A DNA stretch of 64,000 bases. Origin: Pararge aegeria. Lineage: Eukaryota > Arthropoda > Insecta > Lepidoptera > Nymphalidae. The DNA is taken from the NCBI RefSeq assembly GCF_905163445.1, contig NC_053183.1:744001-808000 (forward strand), read 5' to 3'. Positions 39,201-47,394 of this stretch are shown piece by piece. Position 1 is the first letter of the stretch. Every line of letters begins with the position of its first letter. The position numbers and the translations under genes were made by a program. The notes under the pieces were generated by a model that did not search any database, was not told the origin of the DNA, and saw nothing but the letters and a program-made list of their open reading frames with translations.

Positions 39201-41484
39201 TAACAAAAAGTTCAATTTAAACAAAAGTTCAAATTTTTTGAAAAAATTTAACTTTTACAAGCTGTTCTCAAGAGTGCTGTCCCGTTTAAAATATCTCATT
39301 GTATTATGGACCCTTCCTGTCAACCAGAACTGCAATGTTTTCTACAAGTGGGGCAAACCGGCTTTATAAGACTGGTAAAAAAACATATCTAATTACGTAA
39401 TTTTGCCATCGGTGGTACTATAACTGTGGTTTACTCAGGCCACTATAGCCGGAGATTGCAAAATATATAAAAATTTGTTATTTCCTTGACTGGACAATCT
39501 CTTCTATGAGAGTTTCTTCTTCCTTCTGCGATAACTGCAATGCTCTTACACAGTACTCACACTTTGAAGAGCGGGTCCCCGGAGATCATGTTCATCTTGA
39601 TGCGTATCCGCAGCACGGAGTTGTCCTGGCGGCGGCGCGGGTCGTAGCCCTCGAGCAGGCAGCGGCGCGTTGTGTCGCCCGAGCCCGCCAGCTCCGCCAG
39701 GTTCACGTCACAGAAGCCCAGCTTCTGGTACGACCTTCCACCTGCAACCCAAAATATTGCTCTTAAAAGTATTTTCCTCGAACGCAAGGTTTCTTTGGGG
39801 ACAAACCAATAGGTATCCTCGTGAACCAACAATGATTTAAAATCTGTCGTATAAAGGTCAACAAGTATCATCAACAAACATTCATTGTTTTTGAAAGAAC
39901 GTACTATTTAGTTTACTAAATAGTACGTTCTTTCAAAAACAATGATCAAAATCGATTCAGATGTGACGGAGTTGTAGAACGACTCAAATCATCAACATCA
40001 TCAACCAACATACATCGCAGGTTGGGCAAAGGTCTTACGTAGGGATTTCCACAATCTAAGGTGTTGAAATAACGTCACCAAAATCCTTATTTTTAGAAGT
40101 ACCTTTTTTTTTGTATTCCACTACAAGTTAGCCCTTGGCTGCAATGTCAACTTGGTGGTAGGTGATGATGCAGTCTAAGATGGTAGTGGGCTAACCTGTT
40201 AGGGAGTATGGTAGTCATACCCCTAACTGGTCAGGTGCGATGTCGCGTAGAACGCACCTGAACACTAAATCGCTTAGCGGCACGTCTTTGTCAGAATGGT
40301 AGTAACTAGCCACGGCCAAAGCCTCCCACCAGACTTAAAATCCCAAATTGCGCCTGCAGGGAATCCAACCGGGACCTCCTACTTAAATCCATAGCGCTCA
40401 ATGGTGCGCCAAGGCGGTCGTCAAAAACTCGTCTTAAACCTACTTACTAATCAAAACATACTACTGTAACAAACTGCAAAAATTAAACATCTGAAACCAC
40501 AAGTAGAAAATATATACTATTAAATGTATTTCACTTCACAGCTCGTAACATGCTGCTGCGAGAAGAATTTTTCCAATAAAATAAAATACTTTTAAAATGC
40601 GCACGACGCTGACTAACGAAGCCAAGGGGAATCTTATCCGGTGGCTTCTGAATGGAATCGACTATCGAAGCGAACTGCGAAGCTCGTTGGCAATCTCAAC
40701 AAGTTTAATCGCTCCGTAACTGTGGCTATATAGCACTGAATGCCATCGATGGTTCGCTATAACTGCAAAACTGTACATTCAAAGTTGGATATTTCTTTTG
40801 CTTCCTTTCGCTTAAATGCTATTGGTGCCAACTTTTATGTTAACTGGGAGGAAATTTATACAATAATGTGAAACTTATTTTGATGTTTCCGAAGTTAAAA
40901 ATGAGGTCAGAAAATTTACAGTCCCGCAGTTAAAATATATCTTGAAGAGTTCGTAAATTTTCTGAAGACAGGATTTGTTTTGCATTCCTTGATCACGTTT
41001 GATTGTCCTGACATACCTAAGTAGGATCAAATTGTCCCACTTTTTACCATACAATAAGTACACTGAGGATAACATTTAAGGTTTGTTCGAGTATCTGTGA
41101 AGTCAAAGTAAAATGTAACTTCTGAACCCTATTTTAGTGCTTATTTGTCCACAGTTCTAGAATGCTCTTGCCACTTTGCTATTACTAAATGGTACTTCAA
41201 TTGAGTGTCTAAAATAAGAATCATTGTCCAACCAACCAGAAAGCGAGATTATGATTACAACCTAGTTGGGAGAGGCAGCAGTGAACTGTTGGCGGTCACG
41301 TGTGTCATGGTCTTCGTAAAGGCGACTGCCGACTTGTAAGTGACGTAGTTTACCTTTGCACTCCTTGCGCACGGAGACCCTCATGAGTGCGCGCTCCAGC
41401 ACGCCGGTGTTGGCGTTGGCGCACATCTTGCACACGAACGAGAACTCCGCGTTCCAGCGCACCGCGTGCTTCCGCACCTCCTCC
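27071..41484 (-). CDS. EEIG1: EEIG1/FAM102 family protein, 3' ten exons
   Basis: Joined - strand exons: 41484-41354, 39741-39561, 39003-38867, 38708-38577, 36639-36494, 36110-36013, 33867-33178, 29103-29001, 28054-27946, 27246-27071. All GT/AG, all phases agree; 633 residues plus TAA after one leading split-codon base. The N-terminal part (about 1-104) is the NT-C2 domain: REEVRKHAVRWNAEFSFVCK, then GRSYQKLGFCDVNLAELAGS and RRCLLEGYDPRRRQDNSVLR. A Ser-rich middle (HSRNSS, ASGYGSS) and the C-terminal SGLQLYITRDGTAEL also match vertebrate EEIG1/FAM102A. Family members are membrane-associated C2 adaptor proteins; vertebrate EEIG1 is oestrogen-induced and acts in osteoclast RANK signalling. The initiator exon is outside the window. 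Confidence 0.93.
27370..27445 (+). mobile_element. LINE 3' fragment (CCGGCTAAGTTTG family)
   Basis: CCGGCTAAGTTTGTTGTGGG, CTCTTCTTAGACCGG and GTAGTTATCAC match 11350-11450 and 46025-46100. Truncated. Confidence 0.5.
27515..27860. repeat. Dispersed repeat related to 1889-2043 and 7735-7920
   Basis: GACGGTCTCGACAACAAGCT, AGATGGCGCCACAAGATCTT, and ACGATCTTCCTATTGTAACG near its end. The last block is uninterrupted here, whereas a LINE splits it in the copy near crb exon 3. It lies in the EEIG1 intron between exons I and J. Confidence 0.5.
27946..28054 (-). CDS. EEIG1: EEIG1/FAM102 exon I
   Basis: Acceptor GTTGCAG|CAC and donor CGAGA|GTGAGT; phase 0 in, phase 1 out. Reads HVVSCRVENTRVNPDSLIDE, then LLAATDLKHAVDDTAE. 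It corresponds to the vertebrate DDTRIDADAIVEKI region, a short C-terminal helical motif of the family. Confidence 0.92.
28123..28275 (+). mobile_element. Helitron 5' fragment
   Basis: Begins TCCTTCCTAATATTATGAAT, the TC + CTAATATTATAAATG 5' terminus typical of small lepidopteran Helitrons. A diverged body follows. The 3' end was not found. Confidence 0.45.
28635..28900 (-). repeat. Dispersed repeat R, minus-strand copy
   Basis: Reverse complement of the family at 15770-16100: ACTGAAAGAAATCAGATACA, TTTTTCCATACGAACTT (as complement) and GGGTGATTCCTTATGAAATA. In an EEIG1 intron. Confidence 0.6.
29001..29103 (-). CDS. EEIG1: EEIG1/FAM102 exon H
   Basis: Acceptor TTGCAG|GAAC and donor GAGCAG|GTCACT (weak after GT); phase 2 in, phase 0 out. 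Reads NPSSGSLTASASESGSLERA, then RAAHERRLAPADEQ. A MITE begins about 40 bp upstream of its acceptor. Confidence 0.87.
29143..29507. mobile_element. MITE (GTGTGAGATTTTTT family) with SINE inside
   Basis: TIRs GAGTGCCCACTGTGAGATTT at the left and, as complement, GAGTGTCAAGTGTGAGATTT at the right. Both continue to GTTTACTTATTCGATCGCGT. The inner part matches the MITE at 26869-27065 but is split by a SINE fragment (29252-29395). Confidence 0.65.
29252..29395 (+). mobile_element. 5'-truncated SINE (family S3)
   Basis: ATAAAAATATTCATCAGCTA, AGAAGCTACGCTTACTTTGT and TAGATGGCGATGTGTGTTTT, then an A-rich tail. It is the complement of the 3' part of the SINEs at 10595 and 41895. Inserted in the middle of the MITE at 29143. 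Confidence 0.55.
29508..32039 (-). other. AT-rich intron of EEIG1/FAM102, nothing recognised
   Basis: About 2.5 kb between exons G and H, strongly AT-rich with homopolymer runs. The + strand frame at 29690 has no gene-like features. Confidence 0.5.
32040..32225 (+). mobile_element. RTE-type LINE 3' end
   Basis: The + strand reads VLEWRPRTGKRSIGHPSKKW, then TDGIRGVPL with a stop. The 3' end ACCTATGTCCCGCAGTGGGC, GTGAATCAGTTGAA closes it. Typical end of an RTE-clade LINE; truncated and broken. It directly abuts the GC-rich candidate exon block. Confidence 0.65.
32281..32418 (-). CDS. Candidate cassette exon of EEIG1/FAM102
   Basis: GC-rich block in an AT-rich intron, where GC otherwise marks exons. 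On the - strand, acceptor GACACGCAG|G (32419/32418) and donor CACAC|GTACGC bound 138 bp that are open in the needed frame: EAGGSGAPAAPAGSVVAGGA, then EGCTCAALRDGSLPRRPSSA. It takes phase 2 and gives phase 2, exactly fitting between exons G and H. Nearly all codons end in G/C. The polypyrimidine tract is poor, and a + strand exon (32295-32461) is also conceivable, so this is a candidate only. Confidence 0.4.
33178..33867 (-). CDS. EEIG1: EEIG1/FAM102 exon G, large 690-bp exon
   Basis: Acceptor GGCCGCAG|CGTG and donor CCCCAG|GTGAGC; phase 2 in and out, 229 full codons. Contains TTTTTTSVYA, LAKLLLEKTVRSESADVYLS, KKKKAASVIISAVQPLANFQ, LSGCIEDEFYCIPSEAETDS and VRHRFRSLSNQALAAPLAS. I recall no equivalent block in vertebrate FAM102A. 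The hydrophilic composition with short conserved-looking islands suggests a regulatory insert. Being symmetric, it could be alternatively spliced. A 224-codon frame on the + strand here is only its antisense shadow. Confidence 0.88.
33881..33912 (+). repeat. G-rich tract next to exon G acceptor
   Basis: Six runs of four to six G (with one GG) separated by A or C, 14-46 nt upstream of the exon G acceptor. On the transcript it is the C-rich polypyrimidine tract; on the other DNA strand it fits a G-quadruplex pattern. Confidence 0.7.
33913..36012 (-). other. EEIG1/FAM102 intron, no firm feature
   Basis: About 2.1 kb between exons F and G. A short + strand frame (34224-34592) has no recognisable domain and lies in repeat-like sequence. 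Nothing else recognised. Confidence 0.45.
36013..36110 (-). CDS. EEIG1: EEIG1/FAM102 exon F
   Basis: Acceptor CCCGCAG|GCG and donor AACAG|GTACGA; phase 0 in, phase 2 out. Reads ASGYGSSVSAASAHSRQSSE, then GDSADCPRPHHN. The ISGYSTEHSRSSS-like motif of vertebrate FAM102A aligns here. Confidence 0.92.
36494..36639 (-). CDS. EEIG1: EEIG1/FAM102 exon E
   Basis: Acceptor GTTTTCAG|GG and donor AGTAAG|GTGAG; phase 1 in, phase 0 out. Reads LMVSSQNTVPTVGVTTTVTV, a CAACLQQQH stretch, then THSRNSSNTSGDMSSK. HSRNSS matches the human protein. A 22-bp perfect palindrome sits about 20 nt upstream of the acceptor. Confidence 0.9.
36662..36709. repeat. Perfect palindrome, 22-bp arms, 4-nt loop
   Basis: Arms 36662-36683 and 36688-36709 are exact complements around TTGT. 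It lies just upstream (- strand) of the exon E acceptor. Confidence 0.9.
36718..36846 (-). mobile_element. RTE-type LINE remnant
   Basis: The - strand reads VLEWQPRTGKRTVDRPPKAG, then GQTTSNESRRGTEYRQP, the RTE C-terminal motif (same as 32040). Short, truncated at the hAT element. Confidence 0.6.
36855..38373. mobile_element. Non-autonomous hAT-type DNA transposon
   Basis: Begins CAGTGGCGTGCAT and ends with the complement ATGCACGCCACTG. It is flanked by an exact 8-bp duplication GGATTTTT (36847-36854 and 38374-38381). An 8-bp target duplication plus CAG...CTG ends define the hAT superfamily. 1,519 bp; longest inner frames are about 60-66 codons with no transposase motif. It fills most of the EEIG1 intron between exons D and E. 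The intact duplication suggests a fairly recent insertion. Confidence 0.85.
38577..38708 (-). CDS. EEIG1: EEIG1/FAM102 exon D
   Basis: Acceptor GTTAACAG|AGG and donor CGCCG|GTAAGC; phase 1 in and out. The alternative AG two bases on would give an early stop, so the first is used. Encodes a Pro/Leu/Ser-rich linker (ALSSLPSCELPSPDAEEAPP). Confidence 0.85.
38867..39003 (-). CDS. EEIG1: EEIG1/FAM102 exon C
   Basis: Acceptor TTTTTTCAG|TCC and donor CTATG|GTGAGC; phase 2 in, phase 1 out. Reads PERMQDVAEKTGGDSGSESA, then an Ala/Asp run, then SSTASSGFGSLTKKKNYG. Low complexity, probably disordered linker after the C2 domain. Confidence 0.88.
39561..39741 (-). CDS. EEIG1: EEIG1/FAM102 exon B (NT-C2)
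   Basis: Acceptor TTGCAG|GTGG and donor AAAGT|GTGAGT; phase 1 in, phase 2 out. Contains GRSYQKLGFCDVNLAELAGS and LLEGYDPRRRQDNSVLRIRI, the best conserved part of the family, ending SGDPLFK. Confidence 0.95.
39882..39945. repeat. Perfect palindrome, 31-bp arms, 2-nt loop
   Basis: Arms 39882-39912 and 39915-39945 are exact complements around TT. In the EEIG1 intron between exons A and B. Any transcript would form a very stable hairpin. Confidence 0.92.
40093..40432 (-). mobile_element. tRNA-headed SINE (family S1)
   Basis: On +: TATTCCACTACAAGTTAGCC, GATGATGCAGTCTAAGATGG, AACACTAAATCGCTTAGCGG, CCACGGCCAAAGCC, CCAACCGGGACCTCCTACTT, then GCGCTCAATGGTGCGCCAAG. Near full length, in an EEIG1 intron. 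Confidence 0.75.
40433..41353 (-). other. EEIG1/FAM102 intron, nothing recognised
   Basis: Remaining intron upstream of exon B and downstream of exon A; the - strand frame at 40875 has no recognisable features. Confidence 0.5.
41354..41484 (-). CDS. EEIG1: EEIG1/FAM102 exon A (NT-C2)
   Basis: Acceptor GTCCCCAG|G and donor AAAG|GTAAAC on the - strand; phase 2 in, phase 1 out. Reads EEVRKHAVRWNAEFSFVCKM, then CANANTGVLERALMRVSVRK. It matches the human EEVQENCVRW...TFVCKMSANPATG region. The preceding exon(s) with the start codon are not in the window. Confidence 0.93.
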
Positions 41485-41514
41485 CTGGGGACAAGTGCCA
41501 TAGTAACATTAATA

Positions 41515-41760
41515 TATACTATGGTAATATTATAAATGCAAAAGGTTGGACGGATGTCTGCTACCAAAACAGCTAAACGGATCTGGCTGAAATTAGGCAC
41601 AGACATTGATTTTAGTCTCGAATAGCACATAGACTACTTTTCGTCCGAGTAAAATGAACGGTTCGAATCGAATCGAAAGGTTTTTTTTTTTTTTCATAGA
41701 GGTAGGGGTAAGAGAATTTATAAATAGGCAAACACATGAAACATTTCCCGCGGTTTATAA
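41515..41760 (+). mobile_element. Helitron-like 5' fragment close to exon A acceptor
   Basis: AATATTATAAATGCAAAAGG, AGCTAAACGGATCTGGCTGA and ATAGACTACTTTTCGTCCGA resemble the 5' half of lepidopteran non-autonomous Helitrons. It begins about 30 bp from the exon A acceptor. No 3' end seen. Confidence 0.45.
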
Positions 41761-41894
41761 CTTCAAAATATTTCGCATCCCGTACATCAGCTAGGCCAAA
41801 CCAAAGCGTTTTTCCCCCGTATTCAGTATATTTTTCTGAGAGGTTGTTAATAAGACATCACGACTACGTTTGTATAAACCCATCGTAAATAAAT

Positions 41895-42110
41895 AAATAA
41901 ATATACTGCGACAATACACACATCGCCATCTAGCCCCAAAGTGAGCGTAGCTTATGCTATGGGTACTAAGATGACTGCTGAATATTTTTATGAATAATAT
42001 ACATAAATGCATAGGTTTAAACACCGAGACACTTAAAAACATTCATGCTCACCACACAAACATTTTCCAGTAGTGGGAATCGAACCCACGGCCTTGCAAC
42101 TCAGAAAGCA
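41895..42110 (-). mobile_element. SINE (family S3)
   Basis: On +: CGACAATACACACATCGCCA, AGTGAGCGTAGCTTATGCTA, AAACATTTTCCAGTAGTGGG, AATCGAACCCACGG. The tRNA-like head is cut after the B box. Matches 10595-10856. Confidence 0.7.
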
Positions 42111-42448
42111 GATATATATAATACAGGACCAACCGTTAACCGTTCGATACCTTATTACATTTACCGATAATATTAGGTAATATTAGCAGCACCCTCTGTT
42201 TCGGTGCCGGTAATGACGGGGTGTTGTCAAAGCGAGCGGATATAGCCCAGCGGCACGAACTTCCCTAAGTTAATAATGCCAAAGATAAATTTCGGTCACG
42301 TTATCACAGAGCGATTCTTTATGTTTACTTATCACGAAAACAATTTGTTAATTAACACTTTATTTAAAATGCCTACTATATGACGCTACAGTCGCTATAA
42401 GACTGATTTAAAAAGAGGCATATACTAATTTTGGCATCGATGGTAGGA

Positions 42449-42524
42449 GAGCCGTAGCTTAATTGCAAAAAGCGCTCAGGCCGCGATTGCCAGAGAGTCG
42501 CAGGTTCAAATCCTGTCGGTTCGG
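42449..42524 (+). tRNA. tRNA-like sequence, probably pseudogene or SINE head
   Basis: GAGCCG can pair with CGGTTC. GCTT/AAGC makes a perfect D stem, and GCAGG-TTCAAAT-CCTGT a T arm with B box. The middle (CAGGC...GCCAG) pairs with one mismatch and lacks the canonical U33. It is followed by a T run. No anticodon can be assigned with confidence. Confidence 0.35.
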
Positions 42525-42649
42525 AAATTTTTTATATGCTTTTTAAATTTATAAAACTTATAATGCCGAGTTTAAATTACCTACCAAGAGACGGCAAGAG
42601 CCATGAAACTAGGGAAAGACAATGGCGAATAAAAAAAAACCGCTTTGAA

Positions 42650-42800
42650 ATTAAGAAGAAGAAGGACTTTATTGCACGCAAACATTAAATTATACATACA
42701 ACAAAGAAGTAAACAAGATAAAAGAAGACAAAAATTGTGTATATAAACATGCAAAGGTGGCCTCATTGCTGCAAGCAATCTCTTACAGGCAACCTCTGAT
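42650..42800 (-). mobile_element. Non-LTR retrotransposon 3' end (hairpin family)
   Basis: On +: AAGAAGAAGAAGGACTTTATTGC tail region, then GGTGGCCTCATTGCTGCAAG with a compensated hairpin ATTGCT/AGCAAT (42765-42779), then TCTTACAGGCAACCTC. Truncated, non-coding. Confidence 0.65.
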
Positions 42801-42994
42801 AGAAATGAACAGAAGCACGTGAGCGTCACGTTATATTATTCGAAATAAATAGACATACATAAAAATAAAATTTAATAAAAAAAAAATTATAATCAAATTA
42901 TATAGTTAGACAGGGAGACTCCCTCAAAAAAGTAGAAATCGTACTCATGTTAGAGAAATTATTCTACTTTGAAAAACCTAAAAAAAATTGCAAC

Positions 42995-43027
42995 CCTATC
43001 ATGTGTCTCAATGCGACACATGATAGG
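42995..43027. repeat. Palindrome, 13-bp arms, 7-nt loop
   Basis: CCTATCATGTGTC (42995-43007) and GACACATGATAGG (43015-43027). A self-complementary TGTGTCGACACA follows at once. Confidence 0.85.
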
Positions 43028-43384
43028 TGTGTCGACACATGATGCGATGCGATTTCAAGATAGGGTATTGTGTGTGTTTGAAAATGTGTATAGGTGGTCT
43101 ACCGATACGCAAGACGCAGACGGAAGATCCCCACACGAGCCCAGGCGTGGAGGTTCATCGGTTGCTGTTGCTGGGATTAAAATTAAATTATTACTCACAG
43201 TGCAAATACCGATGCCAGCAATCGGCCCCCCGACACCGAGATCTGTTGTTATCATAATTTTCATTGAGGTTAATTGTTAAAGCGTTTATCTTGATGAGCT
43301 GAACGGCCGGCCAAACACACTCGCGTTCATTCTCGGAAGACTCATTTATAGCGCTGTGAATAATAGCGGCCAAAAAATAGCGCG

Positions 43385-43610
43385 AAAAGAAACCGGCCAA
43401 GAGCAAGTCGGGCTTTCGCACGAAAATTTCCGTACCATTATCTATGTGAGTCTCTGTTTTTTAGTTGTACATCATCTGTGCAAATTTCAACAATCACGGT
43501 TCATAAGATACATCCTGGTGACAGACGGACAGATATACGGACAGCACAGTCTTAGTAATAGGGTCCAGTTTTACCCTTTGGATATGGAACCCTATAGAAT
43601 AAAACATTGT
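43385..43610. repeat. Common lepidopteran dispersed element (GGTTCCGTACC type)
   Basis: Contains AACCGGCCAAGAGCAAGTCG, TTCCGTACCATTAT, ACGGTTCATAAGATACATCC, TGGTGACAGACGGACAGATA, TAATAGGGTCCAGTTTTACC and GGATATGGAACCCTATA. From memory this block recurs widely in Lepidoptera; no function is inferred. Confidence 0.5.
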
Positions 43611-43789
43611 ATCGACAAATCTGAATGTTGTGCTGTCCTTAGCACAATCCCTTGGAAAAAGATAGCAGTACTTTAAGACCTGACATTGTAGTTTAGTATA
43701 ACGATTTAATAGCGATAGCCTAGTAAAAGGTAGGGCCTAATTTATCAGACTTAGGAAAGTTTTTAATTTGAGCTTTTTAAATATCAGTC

Positions 43790-43985
43790 ACTTGATTTTA
43801 ATTTTGCATGTGGTTTTAGGGCTGTATCTGATTTCTTTCAATAAAAACTATGGCAGTGGTTTACTCAAAACCTATTAGCGTTTAGGTTTCACAGATAAGT
43901 CTCCGAGATACTAAATAATGTACTTTTAAAGCCTCTGAAGTATTATTTCGGTTTTCATTTACACGTTGTATACAACTGTAAACGT
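43790..43985 (+). repeat. Dispersed repeat R, partial copy
   Basis: GGGCTGTATCTGATTTCTTT, AAAACTATGGCAGTGGTTTA, CACAGATAAGTCTCCGAGAT and TATTATTTCGGTTTTCATTT match the 3' part of 15770-16100. Confidence 0.6.
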
Positions 43986-44149
43986 CTTAATAATTTTGTA
44001 TTTCTTTGAATCGGTACAATACTGTCAAGGTAGTCCACATATATACGCAATTCAGGATTAGATGAGGAGTTGTTATAATTACAGACATTCATGTATTAAT
44101 TTTATTGTTTAAGTATACATTTTTTATTTAATGTGCTATTTTCATTTCC

Positions 44150-44347
44150 TTTTTTTTATGTTTTTACTTTTAATTTATTTAAATGTGACTTGTTATTTAA
44201 TGTAGAAAATTGATACAATGATTAAGGACGAATTTTTCCACGCCAATCTTGGCAGGATATGTGACACTTATAAAAATCAATTAACACCTATGTATGTTGC
44301 AACTTGCATGTACCATATTCAAGCAAAATATAAATTGATTGATTGAT
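44150..44347 (+). mobile_element. LINE 3' end with (GATT)n tail
   Basis: ACGCCAATCTTGGCAGGATA, TGTTGCAACTTGCATGTACC, ATATTCAAGCAAAATATAAA, then TTGATTGATTGATGG. Typical short-tandem 3' end of a lepidopteran LINE; non-coding. Confidence 0.5.
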
Positions 44348-44984
44348 GGAATTGCTAAAAAATCCATGCAGAGTGCGTCCTACAACTTTCTTAAATTAAA
44401 TAAAATCAGCTATTAATGATTAGATTATGTTTGAGAGCCCTTGAAGAATCTTGATATCTTTTGTTATACTTTTAAACATACTTTACATTTAGTGTAAATT
44501 AACGTTTAGGGTTCTTAAGCATTATTCAGTCCTATAATTCTAAGCACGAGTATCGGGGGCGATCCTTAGCAACTAATGCGATGCGTATAAATGGTTCACG
44601 CTCACACTTCGCCTCTACTCTTTTGTGTCCGGCTCCAGCCTTGCCTGCATAATACAATACTTTTTTGTCTCGCTAGCAGTCACTCTTTGTACGACTGCGC
44701 CAATTATTATGGAGATCAAAAGAAACAGACTTATTCAGTTTTTCAGTTAGAACATTTATAAATGATCAGAAATTCTCATAAGAGATCTCATGACTCTTCT
44801 CACTCATAATAATGGGATCGGATGTAGGTCATGTATGTAGCCATGCGAGGTCAATGTTGGCTAACCGGTACAATTGACTAAACTACATTGTCTGGGGCAT
44901 CGTCATCATCAGACTATATACGTCCAACATTAATATGAAGGAGGATTTGAAAGCATAGACTTACCACCCTGCATTCATCATCAG

Positions 44985-45290
44985 CATCTTAACTTATTAC
45001 CCGCCCAATACAGGTCACGGGTCTCTTCCCACAATGAGAAGGTGTTAAGGACGTAGTCCTACACGCTGGCCCAGTGCGGATTGGTGGACTCCACTCCACA
45101 CACCTTTGCGAACATTATGGAGAAGTCATGCAGGCATTAGGCATGCAGGTTACGTCACGATGTTTTCCTTCAGCGTTGAATCAAGTGATATTTTACTTGA
45201 ACTTAGAAAAGATAGAGGTGGTGGGATTCGAACTCGGCCCCCCGAAAGTGAAGTCGAGCTCCTACCCGCTGGGCTATCAGCGCTTCAAAC
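44985..45290 (-). mobile_element. tRNA-headed SINE (family S2)
   Basis: Read on -, TGATAGCCCAGCGGGTAGGA (A box) and GAGTTCGAATCCCACC (B box) form the head. On + the body includes GGATTGGTGGACTCCACTCC and ACAATGAGAAGG. Other copies: 54700-54965, 60490-60815 (both -) and 62943-63242 (+). Confidence 0.7.
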
Positions 45291-45954
45291 CCTGCATAAA
45301 TGCGGCTTCATAGTAATAATTTATATATTATCGACCGACTAAAGATCAAGGGTTTCTTTTTAGAATCGTAGTCCACCAACCTTCAAATTGGGTAGACATT
45401 TGCACGGCGTTTGGCACGTTGGTTTTCTCTCACATCTTCCATGCCCCTTAATTTCAAGCATATTTACAATTTTTATTTAATAGCTTGAAGCTTAAATATA
45501 TCCGACAAGAGAGGTGCCTGACGAGGTTCGTGCTCAGCCCCCCCTAAAAAGGTAATCCGGAATCTTACCCACTAAGCTGTTTATATAGTCTCATGGCGCT
45601 AAGCTATAATCGCTTCTGAATACGGTTTGCTTTATCACATGTTAGTGTTAATAATAGGGACATCGGGAAACCAGAAACTAAAAAATTATGTATCGACTCG
45701 GGAATGGAAGGCACTACTTCGTGATCAGTAATTTGACATGCTGAATACTGGACCAACGAGGCAGTTGTAGGTCACAGCAACCTAATTAGTGTGTCTGGGA
45801 ATTACTAAGAGCCATACCCCTTATGGGTGCACTCATAACATACGTGTGCGCTGCAATCAGAGCAAGGTCGCGAGTCGGATGGTCGCCGCGAGGGAGCGAC
45901 GCGGCGCATCGCACTGCTCTCTATTTAATACCACTAATTATAATCCTACCATAT

Positions 45955-46030
45955 ACGTGTTTTTTATTCTACTACAAGGTGGCCCTTGACTGCAAGCTCA
46001 CCTTTTGGTACGTGATGATGCAGTTTAATA
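45955..46030 (-). mobile_element. SINE S1 3' fragment
   Basis: TTTATTCTACTACAAGGTGG, CCCTTGACTGCAAGCTCACC and GTGATGATGCAGT match the tail end of S1. It is fused directly to the LINE end at 46025. Confidence 0.5.
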
Positions 46031-46222
46031 TACACCCGGCTAGGTTTGTCGTGGGCTTCTTCTTAGACTAGAATAGCTTTAGTTTTCAGTTTACGAATGT
46101 AGCATCCACACATTTTGAATACATTTTTTTATTATTAACCTAATGTAGGTACCTACGCATAAAATGTACCTTACAGCTATGGGCCTACTTGAATAAAGAT
46201 ATTATTGACTTTGACTTAGTAT
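46025..46222 (+). mobile_element. LINE 3' end (GACTTTGACTT tail)
   Basis: CCGGCTAGGTTTGTCGTGGG, TTCTTCTTAGACTAG, GTTTACGAATGTAGC, GGGCCTACTTGAATAAAGAT and TATTGACTTTGACTT. Collinear with 14840-15055. Confidence 0.6.
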
Positions 46223-46872
46223 AGTCGACGCATTTTAAACTAAGGCTTCGGGTCATAAATCATATTTATATGTTTATTTCGCTTACAGGTCTTATGGAGA
46301 GGTGTGTAGTGATGTGCGCAAGGCACTGGTCTGACCGCCGACGATTAACGAGAAACGAGTAGAACTATAAACTATAAACGAGTTGGCGATCAACGAGACG
46401 CGAGTATGTAGTTTCGATAGTTTTGTCGCCGGGCTATAAGCGACTGTGTAAGTGCGACGAGCGATTGCTCGCGCCATTCATAAGTTATTGATATCCATAT
46501 GTCTACTTTCAATGCCGCACTGTAATGAAATGATCATGCCAGCGAGCATCGCTGAACGAGTATAGCTGAGCGAGTCTATTGCTGAAAGCTCCAGCAGATT
46601 TAATTCCATAGATAGACCAAATTTTTTTAGGTATTGGGATGCCCGTTAAGAAGTTCACAGTTCCAAGCTGAAGTTCTTCTTCTTCTTCTTCTGTTCCTGG
46701 GCCTTTTCCGCACTTGGTTGGTCTGGGACCGTCCGTTGTACGTATGGCCACTGATGCGGCTCCCCGCTGGATCACTCCAGCCAGCCGAGCTCGCTCCAAA
46801 AGCTTAGCAGGCCGCCCAGGTCGCCGAAGCTGAAGTTATCCCCATATTTAAAAATCAGTAACTTATTACTTC

Positions 46873-47165
46873 ATATTTTTGATGATCGCTGTGGTCTTAA
46901 ACGCACCAGTGAATGTTCTAGGTTCGATCTCCAGCGGTGGCAATTTGGAAATTTATAATTTTAGAATTTTTTTTGGTCTAGTCAGGTGGGAGGCTTCGGC
47001 TGTGGCTAGTCACAAACAACACTGTGGCAGACAAAGATACAAAGACGTGCCGCCAAAGGATTTAGCGTTCCGGTATGTAGCCGCGTAAAAACAGATTGTG
47101 GGTGCCATATCCCAGACAAGTTAGCCCGCTACGATCTAGGACTACATCTTCACTTAGAGTCCATG
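46873..47165 (+). mobile_element. SINE (family S1), diverged
   Basis: Head with ACGCACCAGTGAATGTTCTA and GGTTCGATCTCC. Body GGCTTCGGCTGTGGCTAGTC, GACGTGCCGCCAAAGGATTTA and TTAGCCCGCTACGATCTAGG. Confidence 0.55.
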
Positions 47166-47310
47166 TAAGACTGAGGTGCATCGATAATGCATTCGTATTT
47201 ATATCAAAATACCCACCAAATCAATGTCATGAACATAAATATCTGGCAAATATGAATTTATAGTTATCAAAAGTTTAATTATTTACCTACTTTATAAATT
47301 TACTGTAACA
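47165..47310 (+). repeat. Dispersed repeat F, uninterrupted copy
   Basis: GTCCATGTAAGACTGAGGTG, ATTCGTATTTATATCAAAAT, ACCCACCAAATCAATGTCAT, ATCTGGCAAATATGAATTTA and TAGTTATCAAAAG. The same blocks flank a Helitron at 48560-49215, and part occurs inverted at 56950-57070. Confidence 0.55.
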
Positions 47311-47394
47311 CAAGTAATTCACTTAGGCTTGTAGTGGAAAAAATAAAATCTGAATACCCGATAGAGCTGAATAAATCATATCGAATAGAATGGA

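Noticed and set aside
45074..45342. Overlapping 78-79-codon frames
   Set aside because: They lie wholly within a SINE (family S2).
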